Below, in pieces: positions 52,788 to 61,637 of a stretch of DNA of 64,000 bases (the first letter of the stretch is position 1; each line of letters begins with the position of its first letter). A program made the translations under genes and the position numbers. Origin of the DNA: Pseudomonas japonica (GTDB lineage: Bacteria; Pseudomonadota; Gammaproteobacteria; Pseudomonadales; Pseudomonadaceae); the NCBI RefSeq assembly GCF_900188455.1, contig NZ_FZOL01000005.1:62001-126000 (forward strand). The letters are read 5' to 3'. The notes under the pieces are model-generated. The model saw nothing but the letters and a program-made list of their open reading frames with translations, did not search any database and was not told the DNA's origin.

Positions 52788-53735
52788 TCAGTTCGCCAGA
52801 CGCAGTTCGTGAGTTTTCAGGTCCGCTTCATGGGCCGCGAGAATCTCCGGCAGGGAGTTGCGCAGGTACTCGACCCAGGTCTTGATCTTGGCATCCAGGT
52901 ACTGCCGCGATGGGTAGATCGCGTACAGGTTCAGCTCCTGCAGGCGATATTCCGGCATCACCCGCACCAGGGTGCCGTCGCGCAGGCCGTCGATGGCCGA
53001 GTAGATCGGCAGCACACCGACCCCCATGCCACTGCGGATCGCCGCCTTCATCGCATCGGCCGAGTTCACCTGGAACGGTGCCTGGGTGATGTTCACCACT
53101 TCCTGACCTTCCGGGCCGTCGAACAGCCACTTTTCCAGTGGGATCACCGGGCTGACCATGCGCAGGCAGGCATGCTTGAGCAGGTCCGACGGCTTGTGCG
53201 CGCCGCCGTGCATGGCCACGTACTCCGGCGAGGCGCAGACGATGCTGTAGGTGATGCCCAGGCGCTGCGAAACGAAACCGGAGTCCGGCAGTTCGCTGGC
53301 GAGCACGATGGACACGTCGTAGCCCTCGTCCAGCAGGTCCGGCACGCGGTTGGCCATGGTCAGGTCGAAGGTCACGTCCGGATGGGTCTGGCGATAGCGG
53401 GCGATGGCGTCGATGACGAAATGCTGGCCGACCCCGGTCATCGAGTGCACTTTCAGTTGCCCGGCGGGGCGCGCGTGGGCGTCGCTGGCCTCGGCCTCGG
53501 CTTCCTCGACATAGGTGAGGATCTGCTCGCAGCGCATCAGGTAGCGCTTGCCGGCCTCGGTCAGCGCGATGCGCCGGGTGGTGCGGTTGAGCAGGCGGGT
53601 TTGCAGGTGTGCTTCCAGGTTGGAAACCGCCCGCGAGACGTTCGCGGTGGTCGTATCCAGCTGCACGGCGGCGGCGGTAAAGCTGCCGACCTGCGCGACG
53701 CAGCTGAAAGCACGCATGTTTTGCAGGGTGTCCAT
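52788..53735 (-). CDS. LysR-family regulator of the adjacent efflux operon (AaeR-like)
   Basis: 315-residue LysR regulator: helix-turn-helix AFSCVAQVGSFTAAAVQLDT and NVSRAVSNLEAHLQTRLLNR, TTRRIALTEAGKRYL, then effector domain. The N-terminal pattern is that of the large LTTR branch acting on aromatic or efflux genes. Divergent from the four-gene NodT-FUSC-DUF1656-HlyD operon, the arrangement of aaeR-aaeXAB in enterics, so it is probably the activator of that pump. Confidence 0.9.
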   Translation of the reverse strand: MDTLQNMRAFSCVAQVGSFTAAAVQLDTTTANVSRAVSNLEAHLQTRLLNRTTRRIALTEAGKRYLMRCEQILTYVEEAEAEASDAHARPAGQLKVHSMTGVGQHFVIDAIARYRQTHPDVTFDLTMANRVPDLLDEGYDVSIVLASELPDSGFVSQRLGITYSIVCASPEYVAMHGGAHKPSDLLKHACLRMVSPVIPLEKWLFDGPEGQEVVNITQAPFQVNSADAMKAAIRSGMGVGVLPIYSAIDGLRDGTLVRVMPEYRLQELNLYAIYPSRQYLDAKIKTWVEYLRNSLPEILAAHEADLKTHELRLAN

Positions 53736-53920
53736 GGGGCGCTCTCAAAGAAGACGACGGAATTGTGACATGAAGTTACTAAGCCGGTCTTCCGACTAAA
53801 GCCGGATTATCGCCGTTTTGGTAACAAAGATTCGCAGGAAAGCACGCTTATCGCCATCGCGGCGCGCCCCTAGAATTGCGGCGTCCTGGTTTCATCCACC
53901 TACGTCGGGAATTCGCCGCT

Positions 53921-55447
53921 GTGCCGCGTCGCATCATCAGAGCGCTGAATGCGCTCAGTGTCTGTGCCCTTAGCTTGACCTTGAGCGGCTGTATCGGAAC
54001 CTGGGGCATCGCCCCGCAAAGCAGGACGCTGCAAGCCAATACCCTGACCACCGACGCGGCCATCGCCGAGGCCGCCCGTGATGCGCACTGGCCCGAGCAG
54101 CAGTGGTGGCGCGCCTACGGCGATGCCCAACTGGATCGCTGGATGAGCCTGGCCCTGAGCGACAGCCCGAGCCTGGCCATGGCCGCGGCGCGGGTTCGCG
54201 AGGCGCGGGCCATGGCTGGGGTGGTCGAGTCGGCGGAGAAACTCCAGGTCAATGGCGACGCCACCCTCAAGCGCCACAACTGGCCGGAAGACCAGTTCTA
54301 CGGCCCTGGCGCGCTGTCCGGCGCCAACACCTGGGACAACAACGCCGCCCTCGGTTTTCGCTATGCCCTCGACCTCTGGGGCCGCGAGGAAAACGCCAGC
54401 GAGCAGGCCGTGGACCTTGCCCACCTGAGCGTGGCCGAGGCCCGCCAGGCACAGCTCGAACTGCAGAACAACGTGGTTCGCGTGTACATCCAGCTGTCCC
54501 TGCACTTCGCCCAGCGCGACGTGGTCAAGGCCGAGCTGGCCCAGCAGGAACAGATCCTCGCCCTGGCCGAACGGCGCCTGGCCGGCGGCATCGGCACCCA
54601 TTTCGAAGTCAGCCAGGCACAGACCCCGTTGCCGGAAACCCATCGCCAGCTGGATGCCCTCAACGAGGAAATCGCCCTGGCGCGCAACCAGCTCGCCGCA
54701 TTGGCCGGCAAGGGCCCGGGGCAGGGCGCGCAGTTGCAGCGTCCGCAACTGTCCCTCGGCGCACCGCTGAAACTGCCCTCGGCCTTGCCCGCGGAGCTGG
54801 TCGGCCAGCGTCCGGACGTGGTCGCCAGTCGCTGGCGGGTGGCGGCCCAGGCCCGCGGCATCGATGTCGCCCATGCCGGGTTCTTCCCCAACGTCGACCT
54901 GATCGGCGGCCTCGGCTTCATGGCCACCGGCGGCGGCCCCCTGGAGTTTCTCAGCGGGCGCAAGTTCAACTACAACGTCGGCCCGGCCATCAGCCTGCCG
55001 ATCTTCGACGGCGGCCGCCTGCGCTCGCAGCTCGGTGTCGCCTCGGCCGGCTACGACATCGCCGTGGCGCGCTACAACCAGACCGTGGTCGAGGCGCTCA
55101 AGGGCATTTCCGATCAGTTGATCCGCCGCGAGTCGATGAAGGAACAGGCGCACTTCGCCGCCGAGTCCGTGGCCTCGGCGCGCAAGACCTACGACATCGC
55201 CCTGGTCGCCTTCCAGCGTGGCCTCACCGACTACCTCAACGTGCTCAACGCGCAGACCCTGCTGTTCAAGCAGCAGATGATCGAGCAGCAGGTCCAGGCC
55301 GCGCGCCTGAGTGCCCATGCCGGGCTGGTCACCGCGCTGGGCGGCGGCCTTGGCGCGGGCGCCGACGTGCCTGACGCCGAGCGCCAGGCGCCACCGCCGA
55401 CACCCCGCACCCTGGCAATCTTCGACAAGCCTGGCCACGCCCAATGA
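53921..55447 (+). CDS. Outer-membrane efflux lipoprotein (NodT/OprM-like)
   Basis: About 508-residue outer-membrane channel. Lipobox LTLSGCIG after a short signal peptide makes it a lipoprotein; two OEP repeats follow (WWRAYGDAQLDRWMSLALSD, then LPAELVGQRPDVVASRWRVA and FDGGRLRSQLGVASAGYDIA). The start is not certain: GTG 53921 gives a normal signal peptide, TTG 53876 is open too. The stop overlaps the FUSC gene (ATGA). With the next three genes it forms a complete tripartite exporter. Confidence 0.9.
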   Translation: MPRRIIRALNALSVCALSLTLSGCIGTWGIAPQSRTLQANTLTTDAAIAEAARDAHWPEQQWWRAYGDAQLDRWMSLALSDSPSLAMAAARVREARAMAGVVESAEKLQVNGDATLKRHNWPEDQFYGPGALSGANTWDNNAALGFRYALDLWGREENASEQAVDLAHLSVAEARQAQLELQNNVVRVYIQLSLHFAQRDVVKAELAQQEQILALAERRLAGGIGTHFEVSQAQTPLPETHRQLDALNEEIALARNQLAALAGKGPGQGAQLQRPQLSLGAPLKLPSALPAELVGQRPDVVASRWRVAAQARGIDVAHAGFFPNVDLIGGLGFMATGGGPLEFLSGRKFNYNVGPAISLPIFDGGRLRSQLGVASAGYDIAVARYNQTVVEALKGISDQLIRRESMKEQAHFAAESVASARKTYDIALVAFQRGLTDYLNVLNAQTLLFKQQMIEQQVQAARLSAHAGLVTALGGGLGAGADVPDAERQAPPPTPRTLAIFDKPGHAQ

Positions 55448-57630
55448 ACGCACTGGCCTTGCCGCTGCGCTGGCTCGCCTCCCTGGAGTGGCGCCGCGGC
55501 TTTCTCGAGTGGGCGCGCACTGACGGCGTGACCTGGGTCTACATCTTCAAGGTGCTGACCGCCGCCTTCGTCACCCTGTGGCTGGCCATGCGCCTGGAGC
55601 TGCCGCAGCCGCGCACGGCGATGATCACCGTGTTCATCGTCATGCAGCCGCAGAGCGGGCATGTGTTCGCCAAGAGCTTCTACCGCGTGCTCGGTACCCT
55701 GGCCGGCTCGGCGATGATGGTCGCGCTGATCGCCATCTTTCCGCAGAACACCGAGCTGTTCCTGCCCAGCCTGGCGCTGTGGGTCGGCCTGTGTTCGGCG
55801 GGGGCGATGCGCTACCGCACCTTCCGCGCCTATGGCTTCGTCCTCGCCGGCTACACCGCGGCGATGATCGGCCTGCCGATTCTCGACCAGCCGCAGCAGG
55901 CCTTCATGGCCGCGGTATGGCGGGTGCTGGAGATCGGCCTGGGGATCTTCGTCTCGACCCTGGTCAGCGCCGCGATCCTGCCGCAATCGGCCAGCGCCGC
56001 CATGCGCAATGCCCTGTACCAGCGTTTCGGCGTGTTCGCCGGGGTGGTGGTGGAAGGCCTGCGCGGCGACAGCCAGCGCGATCGCCTGGAAACCAGCAAC
56101 GTGCGCTTCATCGCCGAGGCGGTGGGCCTGGAGAGCCTGCGCAGCGTCACCGCCTTCGAAGACCCGCACATGCGTCGACGCAGCGGCCGCCTGGTGCGCA
56201 TGAACAGCGAGTTCATGGCCATCACCACGCGCTACAACGCCTTGCATCAGTTGCTCGAACGCCTGCGCCTGCGCGGCCCGCTGCAGATCGTCGGGGCCAT
56301 CGAACCGGGCCTGAAGACCCTCGCCGAACTGCTCGATCCCTATGTTGGCCGCGCCCTGACCGATGCCGACGCGGTGCGTCTGGCCCAGCAGTTGGCGGCC
56401 TACAAGGACGGTCTGCCGACGCAGGTCCGTGCCCTGCGCGCGGCCTATGAGGAAACCGCGCCGAGCGAGTCCGACCTGCTGGATTTCCACACCGCCTACG
56501 AACTGCTCTACCGCTTCGTCGACGACATGCACAGCTACGCCGAGACCCACGCCTCGCTGGCCGCGCACAACCATGAGCGCGAGCAGTGGGACGAGCCCTA
56601 TGTGGCGCAGACCAGCTGGCTGGTCTCGGCCGCCGCCGGGGTGCGGGCGGCGGCGGTACTGCTGTTGCTCGGCAGTTTCTGGCTGCTCAGCGACTGGCCC
56701 AGCGGCGGCATGATGACCCTGATCGCCACGGTCACCGTGGGCCTTTCGGCGGCGTCGCCGAACCCCAGGCGGCTGTCCTTCCAGATGGCCTGCGGCACTT
56801 TGTTCGGCGCCTTCGTCGGCTTCTTCGAGACCTTCTTCGTGTTCCCCTGGATCGACGGCTTCGCGCTGTTGTGCCTGGTGCTCGCGCCCGTGCTGGCCAT
56901 TGGTGCCTTCCTTGCCGCGCGCCCGGCCTACGCCGGTTACGGCATCGGCCTGCTGGTGTTCTTCGCCATCGGTTCGGTGCCGAACAACCTGACGCTGTAC
57001 AACCCCTACACCTTTATCAACGACTACATCGGCATGATCATCGGCATGCTGGTCTGCGCCGCCGCCGGGGCGATCATCCTGCCGCCCAACAGCCGCTGGT
57101 TGTGGAGCCGCCTGGAGCAGGATCTGCGCGAACAGGTGCTGTTCGCCATCAGCGGGCGCCTGCGTGGCCTCGGTTCCGGTTTCGAAAGCCGCACCCGCGA
57201 CCTGCTGCACCAGGCCTATGGCCTGGCGGTCGGCCAGCCCCTGGTGCAGAGCCGCCTGTTGCGCTGGATGTTCGTGGTGCTGGAAGTCGGTCACGCCATC
57301 ATCGAACTGCGCAAGGAGCAGGCGATCCTCCCGGTGCATCCGTCCTATGCCGAAGCGCAGCCGTGGCGCCAGGCCATCCGCGTGATGGGGCGGGCGCTGG
57401 CGCGGTTGTTCCTGCAGCCGTCGGCGAGCAACCACGAGCGCGCCCTGGTGGCGGTGGAGCATGCCATCAGCCGCGTGCAGGCCACCGACGAACCGTTCGC
57501 CCGTCACTTCGACACCTCGGCCCTGCGCCGGGTGCAGAGCTACCTGCACTTCATCCGCACTTCGCTGCTCGACCCACAATCACCGTTGGCCGAATACGGC
57601 GCGGTGCAAGGACTGCCGCATGCTTCGTGA
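55444..57630 (+). CDS. FUSC-family aromatic-acid efflux permease (AaeB-like)
   Basis: 728-residue inner-membrane protein with two clusters of about five to six helices (RTAMITVFIVMQPQSGHVFA first, SGGMMTLIATVTVGLSAASP second) and cytoplasmic domains, the layout of AaeB/FUSC exporters of hydroxylated aromatic acids and fusaric acid. ATGA overlap upstream, 11-nt overlap with the DUF1656 gene downstream. Confidence 0.92.
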   Translation: MNALALPLRWLASLEWRRGFLEWARTDGVTWVYIFKVLTAAFVTLWLAMRLELPQPRTAMITVFIVMQPQSGHVFAKSFYRVLGTLAGSAMMVALIAIFPQNTELFLPSLALWVGLCSAGAMRYRTFRAYGFVLAGYTAAMIGLPILDQPQQAFMAAVWRVLEIGLGIFVSTLVSAAILPQSASAAMRNALYQRFGVFAGVVVEGLRGDSQRDRLETSNVRFIAEAVGLESLRSVTAFEDPHMRRRSGRLVRMNSEFMAITTRYNALHQLLERLRLRGPLQIVGAIEPGLKTLAELLDPYVGRALTDADAVRLAQQLAAYKDGLPTQVRALRAAYEETAPSESDLLDFHTAYELLYRFVDDMHSYAETHASLAAHNHEREQWDEPYVAQTSWLVSAAAGVRAAAVLLLLGSFWLLSDWPSGGMMTLIATVTVGLSAASPNPRRLSFQMACGTLFGAFVGFFETFFVFPWIDGFALLCLVLAPVLAIGAFLAARPAYAGYGIGLLVFFAIGSVPNNLTLYNPYTFINDYIGMIIGMLVCAAAGAIILPPNSRWLWSRLEQDLREQVLFAISGRLRGLGSGFESRTRDLLHQAYGLAVGQPLVQSRLLRWMFVVLEVGHAIIELRKEQAILPVHPSYAEAQPWRQAIRVMGRALARLFLQPSASNHERALVAVEHAISRVQATDEPFARHFDTSALRRVQSYLHFIRTSLLDPQSPLAEYGAVQGLPHAS

Positions 57631-57820
57631 AATCGCCTTCCATGGCCTGTACATGCCCACCGTGACCCTGATGTTCCTGTTCGCGGCGGGCCTTGCCTGG
57701 GGGCTGGACCGCTTTATCGCCAGCGTCGATGGCTACCGTTTTTTCTGGCACCCGGCCTTGCTGCGCCTGTGCCTGTTTGTCTGCCTGTTCGGCGCCATGG
57801 CGCTGACCGTCTACCGTTGA
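57620..57820 (+). CDS. DUF1656 small membrane protein (AaeX-like)
   Basis: 66 residues with two transmembrane helices, REIAFHGLYMPTVTLMFLFA and a C-terminal RLCLFVCLFGAMALTVYR. Equivalent of AaeX, always found with AaeA/AaeB-type pumps. Starts inside the FUSC gene and ends 10 bp before the adaptor gene. Confidence 0.9.
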   Translation: MLREIAFHGLYMPTVTLMFLFAAGLAWGLDRFIASVDGYRFFWHPALLRLCLFVCLFGAMALTVYR

Positions 57821-57830
57821 GAGCCCGTCG

Positions 57831-58682
57831 ATGAAGAAGTTTTTCAGCCTGATCGCCACCTTGCTCGTGCTGGCCGCCGCCGTGGTGATCGGCCGGCAGC
57901 TGTGGATCAACTACATGACCACGCCGTGGACCCGTGACGGCCGGGTGCGCGCCGACATCATCAACGTCGCCGCCGACGTGCCCGGCTACGTGGTGGACGT
58001 ACCGGTGAAGGACAACCAGCTGGTGAAGAAGGGCGATGTGCTGCTGCGTATCGACCCCGAGCACTACCAGGTCGCGGTGCGCCAGGCCGAGGCGCTGGTG
58101 GCCTCGCGCAAGGCCACCTGGGAGATGCGCAAGGTCAACGCCAGCCGCCGGGCCGACATGGACAACCTGGTGATCTCGAAGGAGAACCGCGACGACGCCA
58201 GCAACATCGCCAACTCGGCGCTGGCCGACTACCAGCAGGCCCAGGCCCAGCTGGCGGCGGCGCAACTGGACCTCAAGCGCACCGAGATCCTGGCCACGGT
58301 GGATGGCTATGTGACCAACCTCAATGTGCACCGTGGCGACTACGCGCGCACCGGCGAGCCGAAGATGGCGGTGGTGGATCGGGATTCGTTCTGGGTGTAT
58401 GGCTTCTTCGAAGAGACCAAGCTGCCCCATGTGAAGGTGGGTGATCAGGCCGAGTTGCAGATGATGAGTGGCGAGGTGCTGCGCGGGCATGTGGAGAGCA
58501 TTTCCCGCGGCATCTACGACCGCGACAACCCGGAGAGCCGCGAGCTGATCGCCGATGTGAACCCGACCTTCAACTGGGTGCGCCTGGCGCAGCGGGTGCC
58601 GGTGCGGATTCATATCGATGAGGTGCCAGAGGGTTTCCTGCTGGCGGCGGGGACGACCTGTACGGTGGTGGTGCGGCCCTGA
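57831..58682 (+). CDS. HlyD-family periplasmic adaptor (AaeA-like)
   Basis: 283-residue membrane fusion protein: N-terminal anchor (FFSLIATLLVLAAAVVIGRQ), then TPWTRDGRVRADIINVAADV, typical of AaeA, a lipoyl half motif with LVKKGDVLLRIDPEHY, a helical hairpin and the second half motif TEILATVDGYVTNLNVHRGD. Last gene of the exporter operon; a REPIN follows. Confidence 0.93.
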   Translation: MKKFFSLIATLLVLAAAVVIGRQLWINYMTTPWTRDGRVRADIINVAADVPGYVVDVPVKDNQLVKKGDVLLRIDPEHYQVAVRQAEALVASRKATWEMRKVNASRRADMDNLVISKENRDDASNIANSALADYQQAQAQLAAAQLDLKRTEILATVDGYVTNLNVHRGDYARTGEPKMAVVDRDSFWVYGFFEETKLPHVKVGDQAELQMMSGEVLRGHVESISRGIYDRDNPESRELIADVNPTFNWVRLAQRVPVRIHIDEVPEGFLLAAGTTCTVVVRP

Positions 58683-58702
58683 CAGCCCGCTATCGCAAAA
58701 CC

Positions 58703-58807
58703 TGTAGGAGCGGGCTTTGCCCGCGAAAGGACCGCGCAGCGGTCCCGGATAGCAGTGAGGTCTGGGACCGCTGCGCGGTCCTTTCGCGGGCAAAGCCACG
58801 CTCCTAC
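58703..58807. repeat. REPIN after the efflux operon
   Basis: Inverted REP pair, GTAGGAGCGGGCTTTGCCCG at the left and its complement ending GCTCCTAC at the right, with GGACCGCGCAGCGGTCC stems and a loop similar to that at 22723-22837. It separates convergent genes. Confidence 0.9.
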
Positions 58808-58829
58808 GGGGGGATGCCTCAGCAGTGCG

Positions 58830-59237
58830 TCAGATTCCGACCGCCACTGCCTCGATCTCGATTTGCATGCCGTCCAGCGCCAGCCTTGGCACCGGAATCA
58901 GCGTGCAGGTCGGCGCCATCTTCCCTTCCCAGACCCGACCCGCCACCGCCGCCCACTGACCCAGCTTCTCCTCCGAGTGATCGACGATCAGCAGCGTCAG
59001 CTTGAACACATCACCCATCCCCGCACCCCGCGACGCCAGTGCCGTGCGCACATTCTCCAGGGCCTGCCGCGCCTGCTCGGCGAACAGCGGCGACAGCACA
59101 CCGCTGCGGTCCTCGCTACCTTGCCCGGCAATGAACAGAAGCCGCGTGCCGAGCTTCACCTCAGCGACATGGGAATAGGCATTGGCGCTGGGATCGTAGA
59201 GGCCTTCAGGGTTGAACAGCTGGAAAGCAGAGGTCAT
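58830..59237 (-). CDS. RidA-family protein (enamine/imine deaminase-like)
   Basis: 135-residue member of the YjgF/YER057c/UK114 family: TRLLFIAGQGSEDRSGV, QARQALENVRTALASRGAGM and a conserved CTLIPVPRLALDGMQIEIEA end. The canonical RidA catalytic arginine before CTL-type sequence is not where expected (APTCTLIPVP), so it may not be a true imine deaminase. The 243-bp gap to brnT holds nothing I recognise. Confidence 0.82.
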   Translation of the reverse strand: MTSAFQLFNPEGLYDPSANAYSHVAEVKLGTRLLFIAGQGSEDRSGVLSPLFAEQARQALENVRTALASRGAGMGDVFKLTLLIVDHSEEKLGQWAAVAGRVWEGKMAPTCTLIPVPRLALDGMQIEIEAVAVGI

Positions 59238-59480
59238 GGCGAAACTCCGTAGGACGAGCGTGCGGGGAGTCTCGGACCTCGACTTAGGTTGAGGTCAAGC
59301 GGGTTTTGCCGGGGAAACATTCCGACTTCATTGGCCTTCCACTTCCAGGCTGCCGTCATGACAGGCTCGCCTCGCTCAACGGCGCGGGTCGGGAGCGAAG
59401 TCGACCCTCACGGATGAGAGGACGCGGCCCTCGTACGGACGAACGGGGGCTGAACAGATCAGGCATGGAGGCTATCGTGT

Positions 59481-59786
59481 ATGTACAGCTGTAAATACAC
59501 GGGCCCGTTCTTTTTCGAATGGGACCATGACAAGAACCAGGCCAATATTCGCAAGCACGGTATCGATTTCGAAAGCGTCAAGGACATGTTCCGCTACCCG
59601 ATGTTAGTCATGCCCGATACGCGAGAGGACTACGGCGAGGAGCGCACGGTCAGCCTCGGCTGGCTCAAGGAGCACGTTGGCGTAGTCGTATTCACCGAGC
59701 GACGAGGTGATGTCATTCGCATCATTTCCGTGCGCAAAGCCACCAGAGAGGAAAGCCGAACCTATGCCAAGACATTCCAAAACTGA
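59481..59786 (+). CDS. brnT: BrnT-family ribonuclease toxin
   Basis: 101-residue RelE-fold toxin of the BrnT family: FEWDHDKNQANIRKHGIDFE, then RYPMLVMPDTREDYGEERTV, and the C-terminal IRIISVRKATREESRTYAK with conserved Arg and Glu. N-terminus is about 11 residues longer than typical (starts MYSCKYTGPFF); ATG 59481 has GGAGG before it, so the extension may be real. Forms an operon with brnA; overlap of 23 nt. Confidence 0.92.
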   Translation: MYSCKYTGPFFFEWDHDKNQANIRKHGIDFESVKDMFRYPMLVMPDTREDYGEERTVSLGWLKEHVGVVVFTERRGDVIRIISVRKATREESRTYAKTFQN

Positions 59787-60039
59787 CTGGGACCGCCTCG
59801 CCAACATGAAGGACGAGGACATCGATTTCACCGATATCCCTGAATTGGGCGACGACTTTTTCCGCAATGCCCGGCTGAGGCTGCCGGTCAAACAAGCCAT
59901 GACCATCCGCCTCGACGCGGACGTGCTGGAGTGGTTCAAGCAGCAGGGCCCGGGTTACCAGACCCGCATCAACCAGTTGCTGCGCCAGTACATGGAAGCG
60001 CAGATCGCGCTGCAGGATGAAAAAGAGCCGACGAAATAA
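59764..60039 (+). CDS. brnA: BrnA-family antitoxin
   Basis: 91-residue antitoxin: acidic N-terminal half (DRLANMKDEDIDFTDIPELG) that would wrap the toxin, and C-terminal ribbon-helix-helix-like DNA-binding part VKQAMTIRLDADVLEWFKQQ and GYQTRINQLLRQYMEAQ. Such antitoxins repress their own operon together with the toxin. ATG 59764 lies inside the toxin gene. Confidence 0.92.
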   Translation: MPRHSKTDWDRLANMKDEDIDFTDIPELGDDFFRNARLRLPVKQAMTIRLDADVLEWFKQQGPGYQTRINQLLRQYMEAQIALQDEKEPTK

Positions 60040-60205
60040 TCGGCAAAACATGCCGTGGGGAGCAGTCCCGCGGCCCATTTCCTACAACAGCTCACACCCT
60101 TTCAACAGCCCGTCAGCCCAAACCGCACATGACAAACCCGTCATGGATTCTCACCGCCACTTCCCCTAATCTGACGCGCACCTTTTCCCCGGTACCCGAC
60201 GTCGC

Positions 60206-60724
60206 ATGCTCAACCACCTCGCCATCTTCCTCTGCACCCTGGTCGCCATGGAGGGTGTCGGCTTCCTTGCGCACAAGTACGTGATGCACGGGCCGGGCTG
60301 GTTTCTCCATCGTTCGCACCACGAGCCGCACCTCGGGGTGCTGGAGACCAACGACGTCTACCTGGTGATCCTCGCCCTGGTGGCGATCACCCTGATCGTG
60401 CTGGGCAATGCCGGGCACGATCCGCTGCAGTGGATCGGCGCGGGCGTGGCGGCGTTCGGCGTTCTCTACGTGGTGATCCACGACGGCATCGTCCATCGCC
60501 ACTGGCCGACCCGGCCGAAGCCGCGCCACCCCTACCTGCGCCGTCTGTACCAGGCGCACCTGATGCACCACGCGGTGAAGGGGCGGCGCAACAGCGTGTC
60601 GTTCGGTTTCCTGTATGCGCCGCCGGTGGCGGTGATCAAGCGTCAGTTGCGCGAGATGGCCGAATCAGAAGCGCGGATCGAGGATCGCCGGCAGGGTGAT
60701 GTCCTTGACGAAGCTCGCGGCTGA
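60206..60724 (+). CDS. Beta-carotene hydroxylase CrtZ-like di-iron membrane protein
   Basis: 172-residue member of the fatty-acid-hydroxylase/CrtZ superfamily with all four histidine motifs: HKYVMH (His 23-28), HRSHHE (35-39), HDGIVH (92-97) and HLMHH (118-122), and hydrophobic helices between. CrtZ adds hydroxyls at C3 of beta-rings in carotenoids. No crtE, crtB, crtI or crtY is in the window. The last 60 nt overlap the convergent dehydrogenase gene tail to tail. Substrate in this organism is therefore unproven. Confidence 0.88.
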   Translation: MLNHLAIFLCTLVAMEGVGFLAHKYVMHGPGWFLHRSHHEPHLGVLETNDVYLVILALVAITLIVLGNAGHDPLQWIGAGVAAFGVLYVVIHDGIVHRHWPTRPKPRHPYLRRLYQAHLMHHAVKGRRNSVSFGFLYAPPVAVIKRQLREMAESEARIEDRRQGDVLDEARG

Positions 60725-61384
60725 CAGGCTCAGGGCCATCCGCACCACCTGCACCACGTCATGCACCGGGATCAGCTCGCCGTCGCCGCGCCGTTCGGCG
60801 AGATCGCGCGGGGTCTCCAGGGCATCTTCCGTATTCAGATAGCCGAGGTTCAGGCAGGTCACGCCCAGGCGCTGGTCGCGATAGCCCTCGCGCAGCGCAT
60901 CGGCCATGCCGCGCAGGGCGAACTTGCTGGCGCCGAAGGTGACTTCCGGGCGACCGCTCTGCGGCAGGCCCGAGGTGGAGCCGGTGAGGATGATGCGCGG
61001 GCGCTCGCTGCGCAGCAGCACCGGCAGCAGGTGCCTGATCAGCAGGATCGGCGCGGTGACGTTGCAGGCGACGATGTCCCGCAGTTGCTCGTCGCGGTCG
61101 GCGAGGAAATCGTAGGCGTCGTCGAAGGCCTGGTCTTCCCAGATGCCGAGGTTGTAGATCAGGGTGTCCAGGCCGTTTTCGCGGGCGCGGTGGGCGAGGA
61201 GGGGGGCGGCGTTGAGCGGGTCGCCCAGGTCGGCTTCGAGCCAGTCCAGGTTGACCCCGGCTTGCGCCGTCAGCGCCGCCGGACGGCGGCGGGACACACC
61301 GATCAGCGTATCGCCGCTGGTGCCCAGCCCCTCGATCAACGCCTTGCCCAGCCCCTTGCTGGCCCCGATCACCATGGTTTTCAT
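60665..61384 (-). CDS. Short-chain dehydrogenase-like protein with Tyr-to-Phe change at the active site
   Basis: 239-residue Rossmann protein of the SDR superfamily: VIGASKGLGKALIEGL (cofactor loop), Asn108 in ACNVTAPILLIRH, Ser in LTGSTSGLPQSG, and FGASKFALRG where YxxxK is expected. Phe150 replaces the catalytic tyrosine while Lys154 remains. It may be inactive, use another mechanism or only bind nucleotide. ATG 61384 follows AAGGAG. Its last 60 nt overlap crtZ-like gene in antisense. A REPIN lies just upstream of its promoter. Confidence 0.88.
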   Translation of the reverse strand: MKTMVIGASKGLGKALIEGLGTSGDTLIGVSRRRPAALTAQAGVNLDWLEADLGDPLNAAPLLAHRARENGLDTLIYNLGIWEDQAFDDAYDFLADRDEQLRDIVACNVTAPILLIRHLLPVLLRSERPRIILTGSTSGLPQSGRPEVTFGASKFALRGMADALREGYRDQRLGVTCLNLGYLNTEDALETPRDLAERRGDGELIPVHDVVQVVRMALSLSAASFVKDITLPAILDPRF

Positions 61385-61440
61385 CACTGCACTCCTTGTG
61401 TGGGTCTTCCGGTGCCCATCCCATGGGAACTGACTTGCCT

Positions 61441-61540
61441 GTAGGAGCTGGCTTGCCTGCGAAAGGACCGCATCGCGGTCCCGGATCTCACCGTTATGGG
61501 GACCGCTACGCGGTCCTTTCGCAGGCAAGCCAGCTCCTAC
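61441..61540. repeat. REPIN with extended outer inverted repeat
   Basis: Inverted REP pair, GTAGGAGCTGGCTTGCCTGC and its complement GCAGGCAAGCCAGCTCCTAC. Outside the arms an additional GAACTGACT (61427-61435) and AGTCAGTTC (61550-61558) are inverted copies, extending the palindrome beyond the element. It lies between the dehydrogenase and metC. Confidence 0.9.
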
Positions 61541-61637
61541 ACGCAGGTGAGTCAGTTCACACGGAATGGGCGTGAGCGGGCATGCAAGCAGAGCTGGGGG
61601 GATGATGGCAAAGGGCTGGATGTTTCTGGATGTGAAT

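Noticed and set aside
59306..59494. 62-residue frame upstream of brnT
   Set aside because: No ribosome site, no recognised motif, and basic low-complexity composition; overlaps the brnT start.
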